NCBI RefSeq assembly: GCF_026016465.1
Contig: NZ_CP100390.1
Location: forward strand, 496,001 to 560,000
Length of the DNA: 64,000 nucleotides
Source: Alkalimarinus alittae
GTDB lineage: Bacteria; Pseudomonadota; Gammaproteobacteria; Pseudomonadales; Oleiphilaceae
Reading direction: 5' to 3'
The notes beneath the pieces were generated by a model. It saw nothing but the letters and a program-made list of their open reading frames with translations, had not been told where the DNA came from and did no database searches. How positions within the stretch are numbered: position 1 is the stretch's first letter; every line of letters starts with the position of its first letter. Both the position numbers and the translations under genes were made by a program. Shown here piece after piece: positions 52,802 through 62,033 of the stretch.

Positions 52802-54169
52802 ATGGAAGCGAAAGATGTTCATAACATCGAAGATGCGCGCGAGTTAATTGAAGAGCGAGGGTTGAGTCACATCAAGGTCGGTGTGTTCGATATTGATGGC
52901 GTGATGCGCGGCAAATATATGTCGAAAGAAAAGTTTCTATCGTCTTTAGAGCGTGGCTTTGGGTTTTGCGATGTGGTGTTAGGTTGGGATGTCTGTGACC
53001 AGCTTTATGACAATGTAAAATACACCGGTTGGCATACGGGTTACCCTGACGCAACCGTTAGAATTATCCCCGACAGTTGCCGTGATCTGCCACTGGAAAA
53101 TAACGGTTTATTATTTCTTGCCGAGTTCGTAGGCGAAGCGGAAGCGATATGCCCTCGCGGGGTTCTGCGAAATGTGATTAAAAAAGCCAAAGCCTTGGGG
53201 ATGCAAATAGAAACGGGCTTTGAGTATGAGTTTTTTGTTTTCAACGAAACCCCTGAAAGTATCCGCGAAAAACGTTATCAATCACTTAAACCTCTTGGGC
53301 CAGCAGAGTTTGGCTATTCGATGATCCGTAACAGTGTTGAATCTCAAACCTATGAGAACTTACTTCAGCTTTGCGAGCAGATGGATATGCCGATTGAAGG
53401 TTTGCACGAAGAAACAGGGCCCGGCGTACTCGAAGCTGCGCTTGCCCACGATGATGCCTTAGCCTCTGCCGATAAAGCCGCACTGTTTAAAACATACACT
53501 AAAATTGCCATGCAAAAAGAAGGCAAAATGGCGACCTTTATGGCTAAGTGGTCGCCAGATTACCCGGGGCAGAGTGGTCATATTCACCTATCGGTGAGAG
53601 ACCTAAGCGGTGCGCCGATGTTTTATGACGAGAATAAGCCCGACAATATTAGCGACACCATGCGACATTTTTATGCTGGCCAGCAAAAATTGATGCCTGA
53701 ATTGTTAGCCATGATCGCCCCGACTATTAATGCCTATCGACGTTTAATTCCTGGTTTTTGGGCCCCGACTGAAGCGAGTGCAGGCGTTGATAATCGAACG
53801 TGCGCTATTCGTCTTATTACTGGGTCTGAGCATGCTCAGCGTATTGAATACCGTATAGGTGCCGCTGATGCCAACCCTTATATTATTCAAGCCGCGGTTA
53901 TTGCGTCCGGCTTGTGGGGGGTTGAAAATCGAGCAGAACCTGAGCCTTTAGTCGAGGGGAGTGCTTACGAACATCGCTTTCCAAATTACTTACAACTCCC
54001 TTACACCTTATGGGATGCAGCGCAAAGGCTTAAAAAATCACAGATAGCACGACACTATTTTGGTGATGTGTTTGTTGAACACTTTTCTGCCACCCGAGAG
54101 TGGGAAGAACGAGAGTTTAGAAAGCATATTTCCGATTGGGAGTTAGATCGCTATTTTGAAATTATTTAG
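52802..54169 (+). CDS. Glutamine synthetase-like gamma-glutamylamine ligase
   Basis: A 455-residue member of the glutamine synthetase fold. The nucleotide and metal sites include KKAKALGMQIETGFEYEFFVFNETP, EGLHEETGPGVLEAALAH, GQSGHIHLSVRD and RRLIPGFWAPTEASAGVDNRTCAIRLI. The N-terminal GVFDIDGVMRGKYMSKEKFL is typical of the PuuA/GlnA4-like branch rather than true GlnA, whose adenylylation tyrosine region is missing. Such ligases use ATP to join glutamate to an amine: putrescine (PuuA), ethanolamine (GlnA4) or isopropylamine-type compounds (IpuC). It starts an operon with ALDH, ADH and amidotransferase genes, so an amine or amino alcohol is a likely substrate. Confidence 0.87.
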   Translation: MEAKDVHNIEDARELIEERGLSHIKVGVFDIDGVMRGKYMSKEKFLSSLERGFGFCDVVLGWDVCDQLYDNVKYTGWHTGYPDATVRIIPDSCRDLPLENNGLLFLAEFVGEAEAICPRGVLRNVIKKAKALGMQIETGFEYEFFVFNETPESIREKRYQSLKPLGPAEFGYSMIRNSVESQTYENLLQLCEQMDMPIEGLHEETGPGVLEAALAHDDALASADKAALFKTYTKIAMQKEGKMATFMAKWSPDYPGQSGHIHLSVRDLSGAPMFYDENKPDNISDTMRHFYAGQQKLMPELLAMIAPTINAYRRLIPGFWAPTEASAGVDNRTCAIRLITGSEHAQRIEYRIGAADANPYIIQAAVIASGLWGVENRAEPEPLVEGSAYEHRFPNYLQLPYTLWDAAQRLKKSQIARHYFGDVFVEHFSATREWEEREFRKHISDWELDRYFEII

Positions 54170-54193
54170 ACCGCTACAAGACAGGATGAGCAT

Positions 54194-55576
54194 ATGAATA
54201 TCACATTGCATTCTCCCATTGATGGCCGCGAGGTTGCTGAACGAACATTAGCATCGGCTGAACAAATCTCAGCAGCGGTCGATCAGGCGACTAGCGCACA
54301 GCAGAGATGGAAGCGAGTGGCGCTAAGCGAACGGGCTGAAATCTGTCATAAAGCCATTGATTACTTTATACAGAACCAAGAGAGTATTGCGCACGAAATC
54401 ACGCTTCAGATGGGGCGGCCTATTCAGTATGCTGCTGGAGAGGTAAAGGGCGTTGAAGAGCGTGGCCGCTATATGATTGATGTTGCGGAATTTGCTTTAG
54501 CCGATCAATTAGTCGAAGAGAATAACAGCTTTAATCGATTTATTCGTCACGAACCATTAGGTGTTGTCGTCACCATTGCGCCTTGGAACTACCCCTATTT
54601 GACGGCAGTTAACTCTATTATTCCGGCTATTATGGCGGGAAACACTGTGGTGCTTAAACACTCTAATCAAACCTTTTTGTGTGCCGAGAGGTTTGCTGAA
54701 GCGTTCCAGTATGCCGGGCTGCCTGAGGGGGTATTTCAATATCTTCATTTAGATCATGAAAGCACTTCAGCGCTGATCAACCATGAGGGTGTTGATTTTG
54801 TGTCGTTTACTGGATCAGTCTCTGGAGGTAAAAAAATCGAGAAAAGTCTGGCGGGTTCTTTCAAGGGCTTGGCATTAGAGCTCGGTGGTAAAGACCCTGC
54901 TTATATTAGAGAAGATGCAAACCTTGCTCATGCGATAGAAGGGGTGCTGGATGGCGCCTTTTTTAACTCAGGCCAATCTTGCTGCGGTATCGAACGCGTG
55001 TATGTACATGCGTCGCTCTATGAGCGATTTGTAACCGGTGCGATTAACCAAGTTTATGAACACACGCTAGGTAACCCGCTCGTACAAGAAACCACTCTAG
55101 GCCCGATGGTCAGTGCAGCTGCAGCCGAAGCCGTACAACAGCAAATTGAAGATGCGATTGCCCAAGGCGCGATCGCGGGGATTGACCAGCATTATTTTGA
55201 ACGACCTGAAGACGGGGCAGCATATATGCCACCTCAAATACTGACGCATGTTAATCACCAAATGAGGGTGATGACCGAGGAGAGTTTTGGGCCGGTTATT
55301 GGTGTGATGTCTGTCGCGAATGATGAGGAAGCGATCAGGCTGATGAATGATAGTCAGTATGGATTAACCGCCTCTATTTGGACTGAAGATGAAGAGCAAG
55401 CCTTAGTGATAGGTGATCAGCTTGAAACCGGCACGGTGTTTATGAACCGTTGTGACTATCTTGACCCTGCCTTACCTTGGTCGGGCGTTAAGCAGTCTGG
55501 TCGAGGTTGTGCATTGTCTGCATTAGGTTATCAGCAGCTAACGCGTCCTAAGTCATTCCATTTAAGACGTATTTAA
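54194..55576 (+). CDS. Aldehyde dehydrogenase of the gamma-glutamyl pathway
   Basis: A 460-residue NAD(P)-dependent aldehyde dehydrogenase. It has LGVVVTIAPWNYPYLTAVN and FTGSVSGGKKI, the active Glu in LALELGGKDPAYIRED, and the catalytic Cys in NSGQSCCGIERVYV (~residue 265). EQALVIGDQLETGTVFMNRC lies near the end. It would oxidise the aldehyde made by the downstream alcohol dehydrogenase, for instance a gamma-glutamyl-aminoaldehyde. It starts 24 bases after the ligase gene. Confidence 0.9.
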   Translation: MNITLHSPIDGREVAERTLASAEQISAAVDQATSAQQRWKRVALSERAEICHKAIDYFIQNQESIAHEITLQMGRPIQYAAGEVKGVEERGRYMIDVAEFALADQLVEENNSFNRFIRHEPLGVVVTIAPWNYPYLTAVNSIIPAIMAGNTVVLKHSNQTFLCAERFAEAFQYAGLPEGVFQYLHLDHESTSALINHEGVDFVSFTGSVSGGKKIEKSLAGSFKGLALELGGKDPAYIREDANLAHAIEGVLDGAFFNSGQSCCGIERVYVHASLYERFVTGAINQVYEHTLGNPLVQETTLGPMVSAAAAEAVQQQIEDAIAQGAIAGIDQHYFERPEDGAAYMPPQILTHVNHQMRVMTEESFGPVIGVMSVANDEEAIRLMNDSQYGLTASIWTEDEEQALVIGDQLETGTVFMNRCDYLDPALPWSGVKQSGRGCALSALGYQQLTRPKSFHLRRI

Positions 55577-55622
55577 TCAATACTTGAAAGATAATAAGAA
55601 CAGGCAATAAGTGAGAGTATTT

Positions 55623-56822
55623 ATGGAACAGCGGTTAGACCTTACAACACCAGATGACATTCAGGGCAACTGGAATTATCCCACCACTATACGTATGGGC
55701 AGTGGCAGGTTGAGTGAGCTTCCATTTGTGTGTAAATCATTAGGTATTCGCAACCCTTTATTGGTCACAGATGCAGGGCTCGTAGCGCAACCTTTTGTTG
55801 TAAGAGCCATGGCGTATGTTCAAGCGGAGGGTTCAAACATAGGGCTGTTTAGCGACATTAAGCCTAACCCTACGGGTGCAAATATCGAGGCCGGTGTTGC
55901 TACTTATAAGGCCGGTAATCATGACGGTGTGATCGCATTAGGGGGCGGTAGTGCGCTTGATGCAGGCAAAGCCATTGCACTGATGAGTGGGCAAACACAT
56001 TCAATTTGGGCGCTTGAAGACGTGGGAACCAACTGGCTGCGGGCAGATCCCGATGGCATTGCGCCGATAGTGGCCATACCGACCACATCAGGTACAGGGT
56101 CTGAAGTGGGTCGAGCGTCGGTTATTTTAGATGAAGAGAATCACGTAAAGAAAATTATCTTTCACCCCAAAATGATGCCGCAGGTGGTCTTGGCTGACCC
56201 TGAATTAGTGGTAGGGTTACCGGCCCATTTAACTGCGGCTACCGGGGTAGACGCACTGGTTCATTGCCTCGAAGCTTATTGTGCCCCAGGGTATCACCCC
56301 ATGGCCGACGGTATAGCCTTAGAGGGCATGAGGCTGATAAAAGAGTGGTTAGTGCCTGCCGTAGAAGACGGTAGCAACCTCACGGCGCGCAGCCATATGA
56401 TGGTGGCTTCATCAATGGGGGCTACGGCATTTCAAAAAGGGTTAGGCGGCGTGCATGCGCTAGCTCATCCATTAGGCGCGCTATTCGATGCGCATCATGG
56501 CTTACTCAACGCCATCATCTTGCCTTATGTGCTGGTTCGTAATCGCTTAGCGATTGAATCCAGAATTGAGCATGTGGCCACGTGTATCGGGCTTGAAGAC
56601 AAAACATTTGATGGTTTTATGGCGTGGGTCATAGACCTTCGTAAGACGCTCAAGATACCCCATGCGTTATCAGAGATAGGAATCACCGCAGAGCGGAGTG
56701 AGTTGGTCGGCGAGATGGCCGCAGTTGATCCGTCTGCCGGCGGTAATCCGATCCCTTTAACCGCTGAAGATTACGGTATTCTCTTTAGTACTGCCGTAGC
56801 AGGAATAGGATTTGTAGTATGA
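55623..56822 (+). CDS. Iron-containing alcohol dehydrogenase of the gamma-glutamyl pathway
   Basis: A 399-residue group III alcohol dehydrogenase: IALGGGSALDAGKAIALMSG, AIPTTSGTGSEVGRASV, DALVHCLEAYCAPGYHPMADG and HALAHPLGALFDAHHGLLNAIILPYVLVRN carry the cofactor and iron sites. A start at GTG 55611 (MRVF-) is possible; I used ATG 55623. In this operon it would oxidise an alcohol group to the aldehyde taken by the ALDH; no plain polyamine route needs an alcohol step. It overlaps the amidotransferase start by ATGA (translational coupling). Confidence 0.88.
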   Translation: MEQRLDLTTPDDIQGNWNYPTTIRMGSGRLSELPFVCKSLGIRNPLLVTDAGLVAQPFVVRAMAYVQAEGSNIGLFSDIKPNPTGANIEAGVATYKAGNHDGVIALGGGSALDAGKAIALMSGQTHSIWALEDVGTNWLRADPDGIAPIVAIPTTSGTGSEVGRASVILDEENHVKKIIFHPKMMPQVVLADPELVVGLPAHLTAATGVDALVHCLEAYCAPGYHPMADGIALEGMRLIKEWLVPAVEDGSNLTARSHMMVASSMGATAFQKGLGGVHALAHPLGALFDAHHGLLNAIILPYVLVRNRLAIESRIEHVATCIGLEDKTFDGFMAWVIDLRKTLKIPHALSEIGITAERSELVGEMAAVDPSAGGNPIPLTAEDYGILFSTAVAGIGFVV

Positions 56823-57553
56823 CCGATCAACAGTTAAAACTGGGCATTCTCGATTGCGACGTTCTACACGAGTCGTTGCGACCTTTGTATGCCTCTTATG
56901 CGCATATGATGCAGACGTTATTTATGCAGGTGGCGCCGTCTATCAACTTTTCAGTTTATCCTGTTATTGAAGGGGTTTACCCTGAGGATGTTGATGAGTG
57001 TGATGGTTATATTATTACCGGTAGCAAAAGCAGCGCATACGATAATGATGAGTGGATTGGAGCGTTGCGTAACTATGTAAGGACGCTCGCCAGTCAAAAT
57101 AAAAAAATGGTGGGTATTTGCTTTGGTCACCAACTGTTAGCGCATGTTTTGGGTGGCATCACCCAGAAAAGCGAAAACGGCTGGGGGTTAGGCGTAAAGT
57201 CGAGTAATGTCTTGGCGACACCTGAATGGATGCAGCCCGCTATGGCGTCGTTCTCGTTGCTTGTGAGTCACCAAGACCAAGTGGTGCAATTGCCATCTAG
57301 CGCCATAGTGATTGCCAGTAGTGATTACTGTCCGAATGCGGCTTTTCAGTTAGGCGACAATGTCTTGGGGTTTCAAGGGCATCCTGAATTTAATAGAGGC
57401 TACAGCCGAAAACTCATGGAAATGCGTAAGGATACTATTCCTGAAGAAGTGATTGAAAAAGCACAGGCAACGTTGTTTGATGATACCGATCATCTCGTCA
57501 TTGCCCAATGGATTGTTAACTTTTTCAATCAACCTGTCATATCGCCTGAGTAG
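56819..57553 (+). CDS. Class I glutamine amidotransferase / gamma-glutamyl hydrolase-like
   Basis: A 244-residue GATase1-type protein. Nucleophile Cys101 is in GICFGHQLLAHVLGG and His188 in GFQGHPEF, the usual dyad of this class; Glu follows (PEF). Similar proteins act as glutamine amidotransferases (GuaA-like) or as gamma-glutamyl hydrolases. Placed after a gamma-glutamyl ligase, it most likely frees glutamate from the oxidised product, as IpuF or PuuD do for their pathways, although PuuD belongs to a different GATase subgroup (inference). It overlaps the ADH gene by 4 bases. A hairpin follows at 57552. Confidence 0.8.
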   Translation: MTDQQLKLGILDCDVLHESLRPLYASYAHMMQTLFMQVAPSINFSVYPVIEGVYPEDVDECDGYIITGSKSSAYDNDEWIGALRNYVRTLASQNKKMVGICFGHQLLAHVLGGITQKSENGWGLGVKSSNVLATPEWMQPAMASFSLLVSHQDQVVQLPSSAIVIASSDYCPNAAFQLGDNVLGFQGHPEFNRGYSRKLMEMRKDTIPEEVIEKAQATLFDDTDHLVIAQWIVNFFNQPVISPE

Positions 57554-57570
57554 AGGTCTAGGCCTCTTTT
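57552..57570 (+). terminator. Small terminator hairpin between convergent operons
   Basis: AGAGGTC (57552-57558) pairs with GGCCTCT (57561-57567) around TA, then TTTT (57567-57570). It overlaps the amidotransferase stop and the ABC permease stop. Confidence 0.5.
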
Positions 57571-58412
57571 CGTTGTACAAACAACGACAGCAAGGCTAAA
57601 CAAGCAGAGCCTGTCATCAATATCACCGACACCGCGTTTAATACCGGTGTCGAGCCTTCTTTGAGTCGATCAAACATTGCGATGGTTAATGGCGCATCTG
57701 AGCCGACTAACATTAACGTAGTGTTGAAGTTCTCAAATGACATGAGAAAACTCACGATACCCGCCCCAATCAGCGCAGGCTTCAGGTAAGGGAGCGTGAC
57801 GGTAGCGATAGCGGTCATACGGTTAGCGCCGAGGTTCATTGCCGCTTCTTCTAGTGTGGAATCAAACTTACGTAAGCGCGCCGAGATTACCAGCGTCGAG
57901 ATGGTCGTGATAAATGCAAATTGCCCGATAATAACCAGTGTTAATCCTGGCCTTAGGGCTTCTATATCATAGCCAAACTGCATCTCTACCCAATTAGCAA
58001 TGGAGCTGCTAAATACCAGTATCGACACTCCAAGAATAACACCAGGTATCACCAGTGGCGTGAGCATTAAGATATACAGCAAGTTTTTACCGGGGAACTG
58101 CTCTCGCTCAAATAAAAAGGCGTTACAGGTGGCCAAGGCGAGGCTGGCGATAGTCGTTGCGATGGCAATGCTAACGCTGGTCCAAATGCTTTCTAGTAAT
58201 TCCGAATCATGAAAGATACCGAGCTTGGGTTCTGTGTCATTAAAATACCAGTCGAGCGTCCCTCCATTCCACGGGAGAGAAGGGAACATTGAATCATTAA
58301 ATGAAAATACAGCGACGACCACTAATGGCGCCATTAAAAAGATGAAAAAACAGGCCACATAAAAAATATACGAGAAGCGAAAAAAACGACTGCTGGCGAT
58401 AGTGGGGATCAT
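57558..58412 (-). CDS. ABC transporter permease (PotC-like)
   Basis: A 284-residue inner-membrane permease with about six helices, partner of the PotB-like subunit. The EAA loop, which touches the ATPase, reads STLEEAAMNLGANRMTAIATVTLPYLKPALIGAGIVSFLMSFENFNTT. This fits the spermidine/putrescine/Fe3+ permease group. It overlaps the PotB-like gene by ATGA. The operon faces the gamma-glutamyl enzyme operon. It may carry a polyamine, an amino alcohol or a related cation. Confidence 0.88.
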   Translation of the reverse strand: MIPTIASSRFFRFSYIFYVACFFIFLMAPLVVVAVFSFNDSMFPSLPWNGGTLDWYFNDTEPKLGIFHDSELLESIWTSVSIAIATTIASLALATCNAFLFEREQFPGKNLLYILMLTPLVIPGVILGVSILVFSSSIANWVEMQFGYDIEALRPGLTLVIIGQFAFITTISTLVISARLRKFDSTLEEAAMNLGANRMTAIATVTLPYLKPALIGAGIVSFLMSFENFNTTLMLVGSDAPLTIAMFDRLKEGSTPVLNAVSVILMTGSACLALLSLFVQRKEA

Positions 58413-59290
58413 GACATCACCTTCGAAAATGACTGTTTAGACAGTTTAAGCCCGGCCCAAACGATGAGCGAAGAGAGAAACAATAACAGCATGCCAAAGG
58501 CAGCCCCTTGCTCCCAATTAAAGCGGGTGATGAACTGCGTATAAATTTGCTCAGTAAACCAAAGGCTATCTTTTCCCCCCAGAAGTGTAGGGGTCAGGTA
58601 GTTGCCCAGTGTGAGCATAAATACCACGATACAACCGCTGACAATGCCCGGCATAGCATGAGGGATAATAATGTCTTTAAGCACATTCCAGCTGTTACCC
58701 CCAAGATCGTAACCGGCTTCTATTAAGCTGTTATCAAGGCTATCGAGTGTTGATACCAGTGGCACCACCATAAACAACATCGAGGTATAGATTAGACCGA
58801 CCATAATGGCGGCATCGTTATATAGCATCTCGATAGGCTGGTCGGCTAACCCTGCCCATTGAAGAAATGTACTGATTAGACCTGTTTCTCTAAGAATAAT
58901 CATCCAGCCGTAGGTGCGCACCAATTCACTGACCCAGAAAGGAATAAGGCAGAGCACAAAGAGAGCGGTCTTTAAACGGCCTGTGAGCATCTTGGCGATA
59001 TAATACGAAATCGGAAAGGCGATCAGTAACGTCAATGCGGTCGCAATAATCGACATCACAGCGGTTCGTACAAAGGTGTTCCAATACAGTGGTTCGGTAA
59101 AAAACGCAGTGTAATTGCTAACGCTAAAACTATAGTTGCGAGAGGATATGCGTTCTTGCAACGAAATAAGCACCATATCGACATGGGGCAAAATAATCAG
59201 TAAAGAAAGCCACAGCAAAATAGGGGCGAGCAACAACCATAAACCGATTTTACTAGTACTAGAAAGCGATGCTGAATGGGCTGGTGACAT
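58409..59290 (-). CDS. ABC transporter permease (PotB-like)
   Basis: A 293-residue permease. The N-terminus SSTSKIGLWLLLAPILLWLSLLIILPHVDM is the first helix; the EAA loop reads SLIEAGYDLGGNSWNVLKDIIIPHAMPGIVSGCIVVFMLTLGNYLTPTLLGG. I chose the ATG at 59290 (MSPAHSA), which has AGAGAG upstream and leaves a 13-base gap to the ATPase gene. A GTG at 59332 would overlap that gene. Confidence 0.88.
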   Translation of the reverse strand: MSPAHSASLSSTSKIGLWLLLAPILLWLSLLIILPHVDMVLISLQERISSRNYSFSVSNYTAFFTEPLYWNTFVRTAVMSIIATALTLLIAFPISYYIAKMLTGRLKTALFVLCLIPFWVSELVRTYGWMIILRETGLISTFLQWAGLADQPIEMLYNDAAIMVGLIYTSMLFMVVPLVSTLDSLDNSLIEAGYDLGGNSWNVLKDIIIPHAMPGIVSGCIVVFMLTLGNYLTPTLLGGKDSLWFTEQIYTQFITRFNWEQGAAFGMLLLFLSSLIVWAGLKLSKQSFSKVMS

Positions 59291-59303
59291 GAGCGGTGCT
59301 CTC

Positions 59304-60458
59304 TTAGTTCTGGGGGGGGTGTTGCGGAGCACGAAAGCATAAACACTGTTTTTTGCTCCATTGTAGCGTCACATTATCACCTTTCGACAAATGAGAATGC
59401 TGACCTGTTTGGGGGAGAGAAACGTGCATGGGTTCACCGCTGCTGGTATCGACTAAAACCTGACTACGAGCGCCATCAAACAGTACGTTGACGATACGCC
59501 CTTGGCATTGATTAATGTCTTCAGGGTTATTTATTGTCGGCGCCGTGGTTGCGTCTGGCACAATCGAAATGGCTTCAGGTCGAATGTAGGCGGTTACAGC
59601 GTCATGTTTGTTGAGTTGCTGACCTGGCGCTGACAACCCATTAAGCTTAAGCCCTTGCTCCGTAGTCAGCGATATTAAGTCTTCGTCTTGACTACTAACC
59701 TTCCCATACCAGCGATTGCTGTCACCAACAAAGCTGGCAACAAAAGGGGTTTCTGGTTGGTAATACAGTTCTTGAGGTGTACCGACTTGTTCAAAACGGC
59801 CGTTATTCATGACGGCAACCTGATCACTCATGACCAGTGCTTCTGACTGATCATGCGTGATATAAATAAAGGTGGTGCCGAATACTTGTTGTAAATGCTT
59901 TAACTCTATCTTCATTTGCTCGCGCAGTTTTAAATCGAGAGCCCCTAACGGCTCATCTAACAGCAGTACATCGGGCTTTAATACTAAACAGCGAGCAATG
60001 GCAATACGCTGTTTTTGTCCGCCTGACAGTTGGTCAATGCGTTTATTACCTGCGTCGGGTAGGTCGATGCGTTCAAGCACATCTTTAATTAGCGGTTGCT
60101 GTTCACTTTTACTGATGCCTCTTCGCTTTAGTCCATAAGCAATATTCTCAGCCACTGTCATAGTGGGAAAGAGCGCCAAGTGCTGAAACACCATATTGAC
60201 AGGGCGTTTGTTGGGGGGGGTATTCAGAACTGATTTATTCTTAATAAATATATCGCCCGAACTGGGTTGCTGAAACCCTGCAAGCATTCTGAGTAACGTT
60301 GTTTTACCGCAGCCAGAAGGCCCAAGGATCGAGAAAAATGAGCCTTGAGGAATCTTAAAAGACACATCATCTACAGCCACAAAGTCGCCAAACGCTTTGC
60401 TAAGATTACGACACTCTAAGTCGAATGAGAGTGGGGTTAAATGGTCATCTGCCGGCAT
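59304..60458 (-). CDS. ABC transporter ATP-binding protein (PotA-like)
   Basis: A 384-residue ATPase. Walker A is LGPSGCGKTTLLRML (~residue 43), the Q-loop lies near VFQHLALFPTMTVAENI, the ABC signature is LSGGQKQRIAIARCL, and Walker B is DVLLLDEPLGALDLKLREQ, with the His in YITHDQSEALVMSD. The C-terminal TOBE-like domain (~285-384) contains AYIRPEAISIVPDA and RIVNVLFDGARSQVLVDT. It is the standard PotA length. The ribosome site before the ATG is weak. The hairpin at 60527-60588 lies between it and the binding-protein gene. Confidence 0.92.
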   Translation of the reverse strand: MPADDHLTPLSFDLECRNLSKAFGDFVAVDDVSFKIPQGSFFSILGPSGCGKTTLLRMLAGFQQPSSGDIFIKNKSVLNTPPNKRPVNMVFQHLALFPTMTVAENIAYGLKRRGISKSEQQPLIKDVLERIDLPDAGNKRIDQLSGGQKQRIAIARCLVLKPDVLLLDEPLGALDLKLREQMKIELKHLQQVFGTTFIYITHDQSEALVMSDQVAVMNNGRFEQVGTPQELYYQPETPFVASFVGDSNRWYGKVSSQDEDLISLTTEQGLKLNGLSAPGQQLNKHDAVTAYIRPEAISIVPDATTAPTINNPEDINQCQGRIVNVLFDGARSQVLVDTSSGEPMHVSLPQTGQHSHLSKGDNVTLQWSKKQCLCFRAPQHPPQN

Positions 60459-60526
60459 TAAATATGATCTCAGTGGTGGTTATATTGAATAGGCTATAAC
60501 AAGGTACTTGCTACTTGATGTCATTA

Positions 60527-60588
60527 CCGTTAAGGCAGAAAACCAGTACTATGACGTATCAAATAGCACCCGATTTCTGCGTTAACGG
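60527..60588 (-). other. Intercistronic stem-loop between the binding-protein and ATPase genes
   Basis: CCGTTAAGGCAGAAA (60527-60541) pairs with TTTCTGCGTTAACGG (60574-60588): 15-base arms with one or two mismatches and a ~32-base loop. It lies in the 167-base gap of the ABC operon transcript and may protect the binding-protein mRNA from decay, so that more of it is made than of the membrane parts (inference). Confidence 0.5.
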
Positions 60589-60625
60589 CGATGAGCAAAG
60601 GTTAAAACAAGCGCATCTGCATGTC

Positions 60626-61699
60626 TTAACTTGCGGCTTTCACACGATCAAGCACTTTACCTTCCATCTCTTCTAAGCCAGCAGGTACAGGTGGATACCA
60701 CTTGATATTATCAATAGCCTCTTGTGAGAAGCTTTCTTTAAACTGCGCTTTGAGCGTGTCATTAACATAATCATCGCTGCCTTTAGCCGCTGTAAAGTTG
60801 CCGGCTGCTTCTGTTATTTTAGCTGCAACGTCGGGGCGCATGACGTAGTTAATCCACTGGTAAGCTGCATTTTCTGCTTTGCTCTTGCGGGGGAGTGCAA
60901 AGGTATCGATCCAGCCTAATGCCCCCGATTTTGGCGCAATAAAGGTGATATCTTTGTTTTCTTTGTTAAGCTTCCAGCCGCCAGCATCCCATGCCATAGC
61001 TGCATTGACTTCGCCAGAACGCATGAGATTTAGTAATGCATCGCCGCCACTCCAGTAAGCTTTAACGTTGCTCTTACACTCAATTAGCTTGCTTTCAACT
61101 TTATTGAGGATGGCCTGATACTGACCTTTATCACCATAAGCGCCAAAGGGGTCTTCACCCATCGCGAATGCAAAACCAATAATGGTTGGGCGTTTTAGAC
61201 GATAAGAAACCGCTCCATTTAAGCGGGTATCACATAGGTCGGTATAGTCAGCAACCTGACCGGCGGTTTTTCGATTAACAATCAAACCACTGGTGCCCCA
61301 CACGTGAGGTACGCCATATACTTTACCGTTATGCATGGTGCTCTTTTTGGTGGCTTCAAGCATAGACCCTATGATTTGGTCCGCGTTGATTTTGCTTAAG
61401 TCTATGGGCTTATAAATATCGAAGTCGGCTTGTGCGCTGGTGATGCGGTCTTGGCTAGGCTGAGCTAGGTCAAAGCCTGCGCCTCGCGTTGCGCGCAGTT
61501 TGGAAATCATATCTTCGTTATTAGATTTAGTCACTTTAACCGATATGCCGGTTTCTTTTTCGAAGTCGCTAATGACTTCTTTAGGCGCGTAGCCGCCCCA
61601 AGTTAGTAAGCGTAGTGTTTCTGCTTGAATAGGGGCTGCGATAAACGTAGCCGTTGCGGTCATTAACCCTAGTGCTTTGAGATTCAGTAAACCTTTCAT
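60626..61699 (-). CDS. Periplasmic substrate-binding protein (PotD/PotF-like)
   Basis: A 357-residue binding protein, first gene of the operon. Its signal peptide runs through ~residue 26 (APIQAE). The mature chain begins LRLLTWGGYAPKEVISDFEKETGISVKVTKSNNED, typical of PotD/PotF, and includes VPHVWGTSGLIVNRK and AMAWDAGGWKL. The polyamine family has Asp/Glu and Trp residues at the ligand pocket; those seen here (for example WDAGG) fit the family but do not tell the ligand. It lies 167 bases before the ATPase gene with a hairpin between. Confidence 0.9.
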   Translation of the reverse strand: MKGLLNLKALGLMTATATFIAAPIQAETLRLLTWGGYAPKEVISDFEKETGISVKVTKSNNEDMISKLRATRGAGFDLAQPSQDRITSAQADFDIYKPIDLSKINADQIIGSMLEATKKSTMHNGKVYGVPHVWGTSGLIVNRKTAGQVADYTDLCDTRLNGAVSYRLKRPTIIGFAFAMGEDPFGAYGDKGQYQAILNKVESKLIECKSNVKAYWSGGDALLNLMRSGEVNAAMAWDAGGWKLNKENKDITFIAPKSGALGWIDTFALPRKSKAENAAYQWINYVMRPDVAAKITEAAGNFTAAKGSDDYVNDTLKAQFKESFSQEAIDNIKWYPPVPAGLEEMEGKVLDRVKAAS

Positions 61700-62033
61700 T
61701 TCAATACCTATCTTGGTTAGACGTATTAAGTGCCGAAGCGGTTCTTGTTATATTTGTATTGCCGGATTCTTCGTTCAAACTAGTTGTTAGACGTGGATTA
61801 CAGCAAGAACATTGGACGACCCATTCGTAAATTCCATCTCAAACTAACAACGATAAGTTACAGAAAAGTGACAGTGTTTAGCTAAACACAGTTGAGGCAA
61901 AAACCTATTAGACTTTAGTCGTATACAGGGTGTTTTATGTTGTTGGGCTTTTGGGGCAGAAATGCGATCGGAGGAATCATGTGCTAACTTGTTTTGTAGC
62001 AGAAACAGAACTCAATATTAGTAGGTTATATTG
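61700..62033. promoter_or_regulatory. Divergent control region of the ABC operon and the YjbR gene
   Basis: A 334-base A+T-rich gap with no gene. It contains one perfect 16-base palindrome at 61874-61889 (GTGTTTAG/CTAAACAC), a candidate operator, and a GGAGG near 61971-61976 followed only by a 2-codon frame (ATG TGC TAA). Confidence 0.45.
61874..61889. promoter_or_regulatory. Perfect 16-bp palindrome, candidate operator
   Basis: GTGTTTAGCTAAACAC is a complete palindrome 175 bases before the ABC binding-protein start and 145 bases before the YjbR-family start. No regulator gene is adjacent. Confidence 0.35.
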
